DNA of 64,000 nt from Linnemannia elongata (Eukaryota > Mortierellomycota > Mortierellomycetes > Mortierellales > Mortierellaceae). The DNA lies in contig JAXBDG010000003.1 in NCBI GenBank assembly GCA_036320915.1, forward strand, positions 2,728,001 through 2,792,000, given 5' to 3'. Position 1 is the stretch's first letter; each line of letters opens with the position of its first letter. The position numbers and the translations under genes were made by a program. This document shows, piece after piece, positions 21,474 through 31,970 of this stretch. A model generated the notes under the pieces. The model saw only the letters and a list, made by a program, of their open reading frames with translations, searched no databases and had not been told where the DNA came from.

Positions 21474-21820
21474 AGCCCAGCACAACTTTGTTCCATAACT
21501 GAGCCCATATTCCTATCTCATCACTATTCTCTCCTTCTGCCTACTACCCAGGTTTCTTTACGCAACAACTACAAAAAACCATTTCATGGGTTCTCGGACT
21601 TGGAGAAAGGAAAGGGAGAGGGATTTGTTCACTTAGTTTCCCGTAAAAACAGCAGCCCAGCGTTATTTTGTACCGTTTACCCAACAGCCCAACTTTGTTT
21701 CATAACTGAGCCCATATTCCTATCTCATCACTATTCTCTCCTTCTGCCTACTACCCAGGTTGCTTTGCGCAACACCTACAAAAAAACATTTCGTGGGTCC
21801 TCGGACTTGGAGAAAGGAAA
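21474..21820. repeat. Duplicated ~140-bp block, about 210 bp apart
   Basis: 21474-21612 and 21684-21820 are close copies (shared CATAACTGAGCCCATATTCC and TCTCGGACTTGGAGAAAGGA with few changes), in direct orientation. They lie immediately upstream of the LSU rRNA fragment. The origin is unknown. Confidence 0.75.
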
Positions 21821-21857
21821 TAGAAGGGAGGGAAGGAGGGGCGAATAGGCGACGAGG

Positions 21858-22400
21858 AATAGCTGGATTGTGAGAGCCAAACGCTCATAGCGACGTTGCT
21901 TTTTGATATTTCGATGTCGGCTGTTCCTATCATACTGAACCAAAATTCAGTAAACGTTGGATTTTTCACCCACTAATAGGGAACAAGGCCTGAGGTTTAG
22001 ACCGTCGTGAGACAGATTGGTTATACCGTACTCATGAAATGTTGCAATCGTAATTGAACTTGGTACGAGAGGAATCGTTCATTCGGATAATTGGTATTTG
22101 GGCTGCGTTAGCAGGCAATGGCCTGAAACTATCATCCGTTGGGCTATGGCTGAACGCCTCTAAGTCAGAACCCGTGTTAGAACGCGACGGTTACCGCCTT
22201 GTGCCATTTTTAGTTGAACACGAATAGACCTACGGTCCAGAATCTTACGAACGTGGAGTACCTTGCAGAGCGGAAAGGCTTTGTGAGGTTCCTGCTAATG
22301 ATAATTGCAAATATTGGAAGAGATAAATCCATTTCAGATGAGACAGGAACAGAGGTTTTCGAAGAAGCAGAAGCTAAAACGTTACCGAGAAACAGAAATA
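21858..22400 (+). rRNA. Displaced 3' part of large-subunit (28S/25S) rRNA gene
   Basis: The sequence follows the universal LSU 3' region in order: CATAGCGACGTTGCTTTTTG, TCGATGTCGGCTGTTCCTAT, CACCCACTAATAGGGAAC, TTAGACCGTCGTGAGACAG, the sarcin-ricin loop region GGTACGAGAGGAATC, GTTCATTCGGATAATTGGT and GGCTGAACGCCTCTAAGTCA. It then continues, more diverged, through TTGCAGAGCGGAAAGGC and GATAAATCC. The loop carries GGTACGAGAGGA where AGTACGAGAGGA is nearly universal. There is no 5' part of LSU, no 5.8S and no SSU nearby, so this is a pseudogene-like rDNA fragment and not a working unit. The first roughly 300 bp are certain; the 3' limit is approximate. Confidence 0.9.
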
Positions 22401-22806
22401 GACTACATGTACTATACTGCACTGTACACGACCTGGCATTCTTTTTTTTTTTTGGGTCAATCAAATTACAGTTCATAGTGCTGCCATCTGAACCTGCATA
22501 CTTGAGTGGTACCGTAATTTCATCGCACAGTACAATTCAGTACAATTCAGTACATGGCTTCTACGCCGTGTAACATTCAGTACCATGCACAATATGGTTT
22601 CTATCCCGTGTCACCTATTAGGGCACCTAATACCGATTCTTACTCCGTCAGCCCTCTACTTCCTGAGTACTTCTTTTTTCCTCTCTTTATCATCATTTCT
22701 GCTTTACATCCTCTTTTATTCACTATTTGGGGCGCGCTTTTCGTCCTTCCCCTCCTTCCTTTCATACACACCCACACACACTCTTGCGTCTGCTGTTATC
22801 TGAACT
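22401..22806. other. Region between the rRNA fragment and the hAT element
   Basis: It holds short direct repeats (CAGTACAATT repeated near 22528-22550; CCGTGT- and CAGTAC-type words) and T-rich DNA. No gene is supported. Confidence 0.5.
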
Positions 22807-24804
22807 ATGTCCGCTGCTGAAGACGCACCCCCGTCTGATGACATTGTAGGAGGGGATTCCTCTCTTCCTTATCCTTCTTCCTCGTCGAGCCCAGTGAACC
22901 ACACCGCTCAACGTCAGGTGCAAAAGTTGGCATCTTCAGCCACCTTCCGGTGTGGCCTCCAGTGTGCTGAAGTGGTGGTTTATCGGACTAAAAATTAAAT
23001 AAACGATCACACACCTGTTCTTGTACCAGTGTACACCTGTTCTTGTACCATGGTCTACCAATGCATGATACCACTAGTTTTTTTTTGCCACTTTCGCATG
23101 CGTCACACCACCATTGATGAGGCCTGGATACACCATGCTCTGACACAGAAGGAAGGAGTAAATAGTATGATGTAGGAAATACACTCATCTCTACCCTATA
23201 ACCTTCCATCATCGCCCGCAATGAATTACAGCTACGATCCCTTAGAGGATACCACATACGATGACTTGAACGAAGATCCCTATTCTCACAGTCCACAAGG
23301 AGAAGAGTTCGAGGAAGACTTTCCTTCGAAGCTTAGGCGAAGTGCCATTGGGGCCCGATGCGTTGATGACGAAATGACTGACGGACCTGTTGACGAAAAC
23401 AGCAAAGAGGGCAAAGTTGAGTCCCTCCTTTCAGTAAGTTGTTGAAGTAATCGGATCTGATTTTGTGCCGTCCCAAGTTGTGCGAGTATACTTGCTGACC
23501 CTGCCCCTTTATTCGATTCGTGCAGCCTAGTGCGGAAGCGCGTTTTTGGGGACAACCGGGAGAGATGTCTACTGTCGTTCTGCTATTCTTGGGCCCCCCA
23601 TTGCTTCGCATAGCCTCAATACCCGAAACAACTGCCAACCCTGTAGCGCCTCCCTCCCGCTCACGGGTTGCTTACCACCCTTACCGCTCCCAAGTTTCCT
23701 CAGCGATCTCCAATATCACGGATTCGACATCGATTTCTGGATCATCTCGACGTGAGAGTGCTAACGACCCCGAGACGCATGATGCTCCAAAGGGTATTCC
23801 AAGGTCTCAAACATCTCACTCCAGGGCCACTTCAATCGCTATTATTGAGGACACGAGGACAGGGACTCCGTTGTATGATATAAGCTCAACTCAAGTTCGT
23901 GAAGAGCAGCGTCGCCAATTGCGTGACCAATATACGTGTTCGGAGCGATGGCTGCAGCTGGTAGAGAGATGTCATCCGTATGAGCTCTTCGCCTGAGGAT
24001 TGTAGCGAGCATGCTCCAGACGAGATGAAGTCCCTGATACATGTTCTAAACTGTGCGTGGGCTCGTGGTAACGCCGCCTCCCATTTTTTCCGTTCGGCCA
24101 AAGTCTTCGATGAGGGAGAAAAAAAGAGTAAATATATCTGTGTCATAATGACCGACGTCTCTTGCAAGACCAAGTTATCCGGTGGTGCTGGAATGATCAG
24201 CCGCGAGAGTCATATGAATAGCACCCACAAAGCAGTATACGAGGCCATCCGATTATTCCAGGGGCTCCAGAATTGCCTGGTTCGCTTGCTAGTCATCCCT
24301 CACGCGTCCCAGGAGCAACAAGAATACCAAGCACCTTCGACCCCAAACGGACACCCAGGAAATCGAAATTTCAGAGCTCCTTACCCGGTATTCCGATCCC
24401 TACTTGGGAAGATAAGGCCCCTGTCGAAGCATGCTGGCTAAATCTCCTCAGCGAAGGTGCGGTGAACTATTCTTTGTTCGACAATCCTAATTTTCGGAAA
24501 ATCAAGGCAGTGAGCATGCGGGGATTCGACGTCCATGCCTCATATACGATGAAGAAGAAAGTCGCCAATACCACCCGCGACAAATATCTCCACCTTCGAG
24601 GACTGTTTACCAGAAACTTGGACCGTTGCGCTATCACATTCGATGGCTGGACAAGCGCGGACCAGCGCAAGTATCTGGGGATCACAATGCACTACATTAA
24701 CCCAAGCTTACAGACGGCAACAATCCTCCTCGACATGGTGTTAATTGAAGGAGAGCGCCAGACGAGAGAATCTCTGCCGATAAAGCTTAGTAAGGTTCCT
24801 TTCT

Positions 24805-24842
<38 letters not shown>

Positions 24843-25023
24843 GATGAAGTTATTTGCACAGGGCTGTGAAACGTTATTTGCACACCCTGTCGGAATAAGA
24901 AAAATAATTAAAGATTTTTTTGTTTTCACAGGGTGTGTCGTCTTTGACAACACAGGAACTGTGTGAATAAGAGACTTTTTTTTTTTTTGCTTTAACAGGG
25001 CTGTGAACCTGCTTTTAAACGGC

Positions 25024-25065
<42 letters not shown>

Positions 25066-26860
25066 GTATTGTTGTCTTATTAAGATAAAAGGCGGTCTGG
25101 GCTAATCTACGAATCATATTATCAGATCCTAACACGTATTCCGCTCTTCTTCCGAATATAGAAGAAGTTCTCGCAGGTTGGGAGTTGGAAGGCAAGGTCA
25201 TTGCCGCAACATCAGATCGAGGCTCGAATATGAAGTGTCTGTCTCTTTATCAACAAGAGACGAGTAACGTGTCCTGGATCGCGTACGCTGCACATAGAAT
25301 GCAGTTGTGTATCAGCAAAGCATGGGAAGCATCAGCCACAGTTGCAGCCCTGATCAGCAAGTGTTCGGGAGTGTCCGTTTTTTTTAGAACCCACCCGAAT
25401 GCGATGTCAATCCTGGCAGAGGAGCAGAAGGTCCTGTTCGGCAAGAGCTACAAACTTCTTGCGATGAACCACACTAGATGGAACTCCAAGTATGTAATGA
25501 TTGCCCGGGTCGTCAAGGTTTCTCCGGCCTTCGAAAAAGCATACTGACGGATGCTTGCAGCCCTCAACGACCAACGAGCCTACGCCCTCTCGCTCAATAA
25601 GCTCATTCCACCGGAGAAGAGGCCGCTATCCTCAACGAACTCTTTCGAATTCTCCATGGAGCAGCCAACTTCACCCATTGGGTAGGCCAACTTGAGAACC
25701 CGACCATCTCACAAGTCTATCCCAGGATTGAAGGAGTCCTTCTTGCTATCGACACTTTCATCACCGACGGACCACGAGAGATGCATCAACAGTTGGAGAA
25801 AGAGTTGCGACAAGCATGGAGCTATGAGACTATCCTCGATTCTATGCTGGTGGCCATGTTCCTAGCCCCAGCTTATGGAAAGCTCGACATGTGGAATACG
25901 CCGCTCCCCGCCGATGCACGCCTCCCCCCGGCCTTCGAGGTGACAGATATAGTCTTCCGAATGTTGAATGGAAGAAGCGATCCATCGATGTATTTGTGCA
26001 AGGTTAAATATTTGGCCATCGCAAAAATCATTCGCTTACAGGAGGAGGACGCCCAACGCTCTGCCCAGAACCGTCAGGATTCCGAAGTATCGACTCCAAG
26101 CCGCCAGAAGAGATTCCATTCCGGGCCCATTCAAAAATGAAGAGTACTTTCGCCGTCTCTTTTGACATAATCTTTGCCCGTTCTTTCAGTTACGGACTGA
26201 TACCGGGCATCACTCTTTGAACAATCACCAACCACTAGAGACTGTTCAATTCCTGCCTACAAAGACTGCATCAAAAATGTTGAATGATCTCATAAATGTG
26301 TGCTTTGACTATTTTGTTTTCTTACCTCTCTTGTTTGGTATATCAGATTGTGGTGGTACCCTGCCTACTCTCAATAACATGTCTCGCTTTCTCTCTACTA
26401 GGCGACACAACAGCAGCGATACCCCTCTTACGATGGAATCGGCGCATGCATCCAGCAACAGGCCTATTCTTGACTATGCGCTTCCTTAACAAGTTACAGA
26501 CAAACTGGGATAAGTTCCTTGCCAGAAAAGAAGCAATGGTGCTCGCGATGCTCGTATTTGCGCTCTTGGCCAGGATTTGACTGATCTTGAAGTAGTCAAT
26601 GACACAGGGGATTCACTCTGTTCGGTATTCTGTAAAAGGAATAAAATACGATGAGGAAACGGCGAAGGAAGAAACTTAAGAGGTATTAAAGCAAAATGGA
26701 GTGAATGTCGACTGTGATCCAGCGTTTTCAAAGATTGCGTCCCGCATCCACAAGAAAAACGACTGTACTGTACTCTTTTTTCTGTATAAAAAAATCGCCC
26801 ATTGGCTCCAATCATGCTTGTTCAATGTCGAAGGCATGTTATCAGTCCTAACAAGCAGGT
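22807..26860 (+). pseudogene. hAT-family transposase, degraded
   Basis: Pieces in several frames give a hAT transposase in order. A Ser-rich N-terminal region with two candidate starts (22807, 23221) comes first, then a BED-type zinc finger near 24115-24240 (CVIMTDVSC through SHMNSTH). The core follows: NYSLFDNPNFRKIK, AITFDGWTS (catalytic Asp), YLGITMHYI, AATSDRGSNMK (second Asp) and TRWNSKY. The C-terminal part has VYPRIEGVLLAIDTFI, then IPLLRWNRRMHP and a faint dimerisation end. The frame is broken by a stop at 25545, a frameshift near 25610 and a short repeat inserted at 24808-25064. No clear terminal inverted repeats were found. Confidence 0.75.
24808..25064 (+). repeat. T-tract-flanked short interspersed repeat, copy 2, inside the hAT gene
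   Basis: About 185 bp is flanked by long T-runs (about 34 and 38 T). It is the reverse complement of 7960-8140 with only scattered differences. It splits the hAT transposase between its first catalytic Asp region and its second, beside a GTAAGG that could be an intron donor. It therefore inserted after the hAT element. Confidence 0.8.
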
Positions 26861-28241
26861 GAACTACATGTGCAAGCAGTCTATGAGCTCCTTTTCTTTG
26901 TTCGCTCCTTTTCTTTGTTCGCTCCTTCTATCTTCTCTGTGCTCACACGCCCTGCTCTCAATTTTTTTTTTGAGAAGTACGCGATCACACTCCCTTTCAT
27001 TCCTTTTTTGTGCTCGCCATTGTTACCTTTTCTCTTCTTATCGTTTGAAACAATACCCTTCACTCGTAAAACAAAAACACCAGCGAGAATGCAAACAGTC
27101 GCTTTCAGGCACGATTGGACAATGCTCTCCTTTTATTGCACCTTTCAGGTCAAAGACCTCACCTCTAGTCCTCTCATTCTTGTCAGTGCAATGAATAGAA
27201 ACAACGAGGGGTAGGTACACAAAGAGTGGAGTATTTTATTATCATAGAACAGAGAACATCAACCCACTATCCAGCCACTTGGTTATTTCTCAATGCATTA
27301 GACGGCGACAGCGATGTGCTGTGCTCCCTGCTTTTGCTCCCTGCTTTTGCTCCCTGCTTTTGCTCCTCAAGAACGACTCTCGTCTTCTTTCACTCGGCGA
27401 CGGAACTGGCGTAACTGTGCCTTTGATAGCAACCCGTTCGAGAAATCGTTTTTGCGGACGAACATTACCGTGCTGGTCAACTTTCGTGAACAAAAAACAA
27501 CGACACACAGGGAAGCGAGGGAGGCAGTTAGTGTATTGTATTATCATTACGATATTCGTCCATCCTCCAATGGTATTTTAGGGGAAAATAACAAGCACAT
27601 GTAAAAACGGAAAAAAAAAAACAAAGTGCCACGAGTCTCCACATCCATCTGGGCATTTTAGTCATGAGGAAAAGAGAAAGTGCGCCGGTGACCACCTTCA
27701 ATGAGTTCTCTCATCATCTTGCTGGTCTTTTAGCAGCCTATCGCCGCGAGGTGATCTTCGCGTTTGTATTCATAGATCCTGGTGATATCCTGTGATGTTC
27801 CTGTTGGCATGGCGATGAATGAGTGATGGTAATGATGTGCAATGTGCACTAGGTATCGGGGGAGACTGTTGTGTGAGTGACTGCAGGAATTTCCAGGTGG
27901 GTTCTGATTGTCTGGTCCCTTCTTATGGTATGGTCTCTGTCCTTCTTATGCTAACTCTCTGAAGAGAGGGAGACACAAGCGCGGCTCTGTTGTTTGCATG
28001 GGCCTGGCGATTTTTTTTTTTTTTTTTTTTTTTGCTTGTTGTGCATGAAACAAAACCAAATAGAAAGAACGGCTGGAGGACAATTGTGAGCATTCACTTA
28101 TTCGACAAAAGAAAGAAACGGCGGGCATATCTCTTTCCTCCATTTCTCTTTCCATCTCAGTCCTCATCCGAATTCAGAATCCATCTTCCCCTCATCCTCA
28201 CGTTCTTCATCTCACACCTCCATAAATCACATTCCACAAGG
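26861..28241. other. No gene supported; simple tandem repeats
   Basis: There are two copies of CTCCTTTTCTTTGTTCG at 26889-26922, three copies of GCTCCCTGCTTTTGC at about 27328-27372 and a T-run at 28012-28033. A frame near 27290-27547 (-) has no recognisable family. 28130-28240 is C/T-rich and resembles the upstream DNA of the monooxygenase genes, consistent with the dead exon that follows. Confidence 0.5.
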
Positions 28242-28390
28242 ATGAGGACCGCAATATCGGGAGAATTGAAGCCTACTGTCCTGATTGACCGAGCAGGTCG
28301 GGGAGGCGTCATGCCAGGTGCACTCCTGTAGAAGGCGGATATCCCTTATATGAATCAAGCGTGCCCTGATCGTCAAGCCCCTTGGCATTG
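28242..28390 (+). pseudogene. Dead first exon of a FAD monooxygenase
   Basis: Starting at an ATG, the frame reads ELKPTVLIDRAGRGGVMPGALL, then stop, then KADIPY. It aligns with exon 1 of the monooxygenases at 41072 and 61740 (KPTVLIVGAGLGGLMLGALL, EKSGVPY). The GxGxxG flavin motif is damaged and a TAG replaces Glu. Sequence resembling TCAAGCCCCTTGG at the end matches the exon 1 splice region. No other exons are nearby. Confidence 0.75.
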
Positions 28391-28517
28391 AAGCAACTAC
28401 ACACACATTGTTTCATGTACTTTTCATACATACCTTCCCCCTCCCCCTATTCCACCGTTTCTCATACTTAGAGATACAGTCTTTTGTGAGAATAAGGTCA
28501 CGCAACCCTGTGAGAAT

Positions 28518-28553
<36 letters not shown>

Positions 28554-28873
28554 ATAACACAAGGTGCCAAAGTTCAGATATGATATGATAAAAAAAGATA
28601 ATAACTGGAAAAGATAAATATCTGTGGAGCTTAAAGCTATGAAGCCATTCCTTGCTCAGCAAGGAATGCGTTTCTACAATTATAAAAAACACACCCTCAT
28701 ACGAGAGTGAAATTCAGGCCATTGCCCATGGACACCCGTCCGGACCTTGGAATCAATTTTGTGCATCATGGATACGTGCACTGTTGCAGGAGTGTTGACC
28801 CCGATCACTGTGGCCTCGATGGCGTTGCGAACGGTCTCCGTTAATGGCGATTCTTGTTCAGGACATTGACATC
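28391..28873. other. Intergenic DNA with a T-run
   Basis: A 32-base T-run at about 28520 is preceded by GCAACCCTGTGAGAATAGA. That sequence resembles part of the short interspersed repeat, so a third truncated copy is possible. On the minus strand, 28760-28850 could be read as an Ala/Val-rich coding piece (NAIEATVIGVNTPATVHV), perhaps a lost second exon of the neighbouring secreted ORF. Confidence 0.4.
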
Positions 28874-29098
28874 CTAGACGTCAACGTCAACATTGATACC
28901 TTCGACAAGAGCCCTGCTGAGAATTTTGGCGTGATCGGCGAGGTGATTGTCGACGTCCTTGACCTCTACATTGACAGGGACCTTGACGTCTTCGACGTTG
29001 ACCAGCTGACCGCCACTGCGCTTGTGGAAAGCAGGGGCTGCTTGTGTTGTGGCAATGGCGACAGCAAAGATTGCAACGGCAATGGGGATGAACTTCAT
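28874..29098 (-). CDS. Small secreted protein, no cysteines, possibly truncated
   Basis: A 74-residue frame starts at an ATG with the signal peptide MKFIPIAVAIFAVAIATTQA, followed by APAFHKR, a possible Kex2-type processing site. The mature part is rich in Val/Asp repeats (VNVEDVKVPVNVEVKDVD, INVDVDV). After the TAG the same frame continues DVNVLNKNRH, and 28760-28850 holds another open piece, so the stop may be secondary or an intron may be present. A TATA box (minus strand) lies at 29348-29355. I do not recognise the family. Expression is not shown. Confidence 0.55.
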   Translation of the reverse strand: MKFIPIAVAIFAVAIATTQAAPAFHKRSGGQLVNVEDVKVPVNVEVKDVDNHLADHAKILSRALVEGINVDVDV

Positions 29099-29810
29099 GT
29101 TTGCGGCGCGATGTTTAGGGTACGGAAGGTCTGCTAGTGATTAAGGTGTTGGAGATTGCGGTTGGTGAGAAACGCAGAATGCAAGACTTGATGTGGCGAT
29201 GACAAGATGAACGGCAGTCACATCGCTTACTTTGCCAGGGTGGTCAGGTGTGTATGTGAGTTGCTGCGAATGATCCTGATGGGGTTGTGCGTCGTGCTGT
29301 GTTGTGAAGTGTCCGAGTGGTGGCTCTTGCTGCGGCGCTTGCGATGGTTTTTATAGTTGTTGTGAACGTTGTGAGTAGAGTTGCGAGTCTAAAGTCGTAA
29401 GGTAGGGTCAGATGTGTGTCGGTGCAGGATGCGACCTCTTTCTATACGTCAAGTGGGCGAAACAAGGCGAGATGTTTTCACTGAGGCGTGGAAAGAGAAA
29501 ATAAAGATCAAGACATCAAAAAGACTAAAAAAAGGGGATGGACAACAAGGAAATTCAGAAAAATCAAGGAGAGTTGCCAAAGAAAAGGATACCAAAAAGA
29601 CCAAGAGAAAAGAAAAGGAAGATCAGGCGCGTTGCCTGCATAAGGGCAAGGACGGACGTTCAAAAAGGGGTGCGCTGAAGAACACAAGTAGTTGTGACCA
29701 ATAAGGTACTCCCGAAAATGAAGGGGCACTCTGAAAAAGGAGGATATGGTAAACAGAGCTGGACGGTATAGTACACTCGAAAAGAAGGGGAACACCGTCT
29801 TTCAGGGCAA
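29099..29810. other. Promoter of the 29098 ORF and unassigned DNA
   Basis: The minus-strand TATA box TATAAAAA at 29348-29355 is the only clear element. 29480-29700 is purine-rich with a Lys-rich open frame that looks compositional. No gene is supported. Confidence 0.45.
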
Positions 29811-29811
29811 A

Positions 29812-29935
29812 TAGCTTATGGTAGCCAAGAGTTCATCGCGATGTTGCTTTTTGATAGGACCCTCCCACCATGATATCGGCGAGCGTTGGGTTGTACACTT
29901 AGTAATAGTAAAAGACTATAGGTCTCGACACGCAG
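29812..29935 (+). rRNA. Second, more diverged LSU rRNA fragment
   Basis: AATAGCTTATGGTAGCCAAG, TTCATCGCGATGTTGCTTTT and, after a disturbed segment, GAGCGTTGGGTTGTACACTT, then AGTAATAG match the start of the LSU fragment at 21858. The region TATCATACTGAACCAAAATT of that copy is rearranged here. It covers only about 120 bp and is non-functional. Confidence 0.65.
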
Positions 29936-29974
29936 AGGTTCAAAGATCAAGGGATTGAAAAAATCGGGACAACA

Positions 29975-30150
29975 GCAAAAGACAACATCAAGACACAGCA
30001 ACAAAGGGGAGCACCAAAGTGCAGTACCAAAGGACAACACCAAGAGACAACACCAAAGATCAACACCAAAGATCAATACCAAAGATCAATACCAAATATC
30101 AATACCAAAGCAGCACTACAATACCAAGGGACAACACCAAAGGGACAATA
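29975..30150. repeat. Short tandem repeats of the ACCAAAGATCAA type
   Basis: A run of 11-12 bp units varying around CAACACCAAAGATCAATACC covers this stretch. Looser GATCAAGG/GGGAT words continue to about 30320. It is non-coding simple sequence. Confidence 0.7.
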
Positions 30151-30405
30151 GCAAAGGACATATCAAAGGGATACTGGAAAAAGATCAAGGGATGACGGGA
30201 AAGTCCAATGGATGACTAGATCAAGGAATGCTGGAAAAAGATCAAAGAGGATTCTGAAAAAAGATCAAGGGGTGCTAGCATGAATAGTAAGGGGACGTCA
30301 AGGGATTTTGGGAAGAAATCAAGAGATCAAGCTTGCCTTTGTAGGAAGGTTAGGGGTGCGCGTCCAATTCGTTTTCGTGCTTGAGGTCTCCGCTGGTTCG
30401 GATTA

Positions 30406-30813
30406 AGGAGGCCCTTTAGATACAGGATGTAAAGTAGTGGCCATGAGATTATTAAAAGACACACCAACACCTGACGGGTTCTTGGTAGATAGTCTGGCTC
30501 CATCACCCCATCTCCTCCTACATGTACAATCCCTCTGGTGGGTAGCTATGGGTTAGCATTTGGGGACTTTGGCATGTTGGATGTTGGTGTTGCGGATTGG
30601 ACACACGTGAATTGGTCCAGACCCGTGGGATTGGCACGCAACACGCCAAAGTCCCCAAATGCTAACCCATAGCTACCCACCAGAGGGATTGTACATGTAG
30701 GAGGAGATGGGGTGATGGAGCCAGACTATCTACCAAGAACCCGTCAGGTGTTGGTGTGTCTTTTAATAACCTCATGGCCACTACTTTACATCCTGTATCT
30801 AGAGGACCTCCTA
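30406..30813. repeat. 408-bp foldback element: two ~175-bp inverted arms, ~56-bp loop
   Basis: The left arm (30406-30580) and right arm (30636-30813) are reverse complements with only a few mismatches (for example GAGATTATT versus GAGGTTATT, and CCCTTTAG versus TCCTCTAG). The arm tips read AGGAGG and CCTCCT. No open frame is carried. It looks like a MITE or foldback transposon; a transcript would form a hairpin of about 170 bp. No clear target duplication is seen beside the tips. Confidence 0.9.
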
Positions 30814-30939
30814 GTCACACTTGAAAGCATCCACTCTGAGGCAATGTTTCCGAATCACACACGTTCTTCCACAAATGATGAGTGAGGCCTGAAATTACCA
30901 CGAGCAGTTGTACTTGAGCGAAAACTTTTGTCTCTAGTA

Positions 30940-31262
30940 ACCTAAGCTCGTGACTAACCACCACGGAAGCAACATTACTTGCGATTGGTTAGCAAGACTA
31001 TCAATGGAGGTCAGTTCACGTTTAAGTCTGACAAGTCTCTGGGCGAAGAGGTGCGTGCTGAAGAGGTGGAGCGCAAGATTAGCAAAAAAGGTGGCTGAGA
31101 AACTTGTTCTCTCTAAACCGCGAGAGAAAATCTCTTACGTCGAGCTGAACGATATTCTTCAAGATCAGGTTTGGGGAGGAACCAACTGCTAAATTGGTGG
31201 TATCGTTGCTCGAAAGCGAGATTAACCGCGATGCAGAAATAGCACGTTATTCGAACGACAGC
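30940..31262 (+). pseudogene. Possible decayed gene fragment, family unknown
   Basis: Three frames together give a continuous-looking peptide: QFTFKSDKSLGEEVRAEEVE, then VAEKLVLSKPREKISYVELN with DILQDQ, then FGEEPTAKLVVSLLESEINR ending SNDSEELSL. The charge balance looks protein-like, and two single-base frame changes would join them. No family is recognised. It could equally be chance. Confidence 0.3.
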
Positions 31263-31899
31263 GAAGAACTTAGTTTGTAAATCCATTTCACATTTATCTT
31301 GGACCGAGTAGCACTTGTTATACTAGAAAAATGGTCAACTTTCTCCCATGAAATGTCGACTATTTTTCAACGTTAGGTGTTCATGATGTTGTGAGGACTA
31401 GAATGAATAAGCTGGTGTTATATTTTTTTTGATTCAGTGAATTAGCCCAACTATTTCGCAAAAATGGGCGTACGGCTCTGTCATTATGCATGCGTCGACA
31501 GCATAGGCAAATATAAATCTACCAAAGTTGTTTGCGCAGTGAATGAGGCGTCTAGACAGACAAACAAACCAAACCCTTACTTCTCTCCTTCGTCATAGGG
31601 CTGTCGGTACTTTGTTGCGAAGTACCATCCCATGCGGAAGTACACGTTCGGCTGAGGGCACGCCCGCATGAGTGCAGTGTGTGTTCCCTACCACAACCTT
31701 CCGCTTACACCAATCTACCCTTGCGGACGCTAAGCCCCACGCCTTGATGAATTCGTCTGCTGAAGGAAGTTGGATCTACTTGGACCACTTGAACCAAAGA
31801 GCGCCGCATGAACACGTCTAGTCTAGCGTGAAGTCGTCAAGGCTTTCTTGGCGTAGAAAATGTGGGAGGGGAGAGGAGGAAAAGAAGTCGGGGAGAGGG
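31263..31899. other. Intergenic region upstream of the GST gene
   Basis: No coding frame is supported. The last roughly 60 bp before the TATA box are purine-rich. Confidence 0.5.
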
Positions 31900-31907
31900 T
31901 ATAAATA
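31900..31907 (+). promoter_or_regulatory. TATA box for the GST gene
   Basis: TATAAATA lies 64 bp upstream of the start codon at 31971. Confidence 0.75.
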
Positions 31908-31970
31908 CCAGGGTAAACACATACACTAAATCTTCAAAACAACAGTCAATTCATCCGATTCACAGCAAAC

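Noticed and set aside
27290..27547. 85-codon minus-strand frame with a repeated Gln/Lys/Ala segment
   Set aside because: The repeat comes from the 15-bp tandem GCTCCCTGCTTTTGC; no family and no promoter.
29414..29704. Lys-rich 96-codon frame
   Set aside because: Purine-rich low-complexity DNA; no conserved motif.
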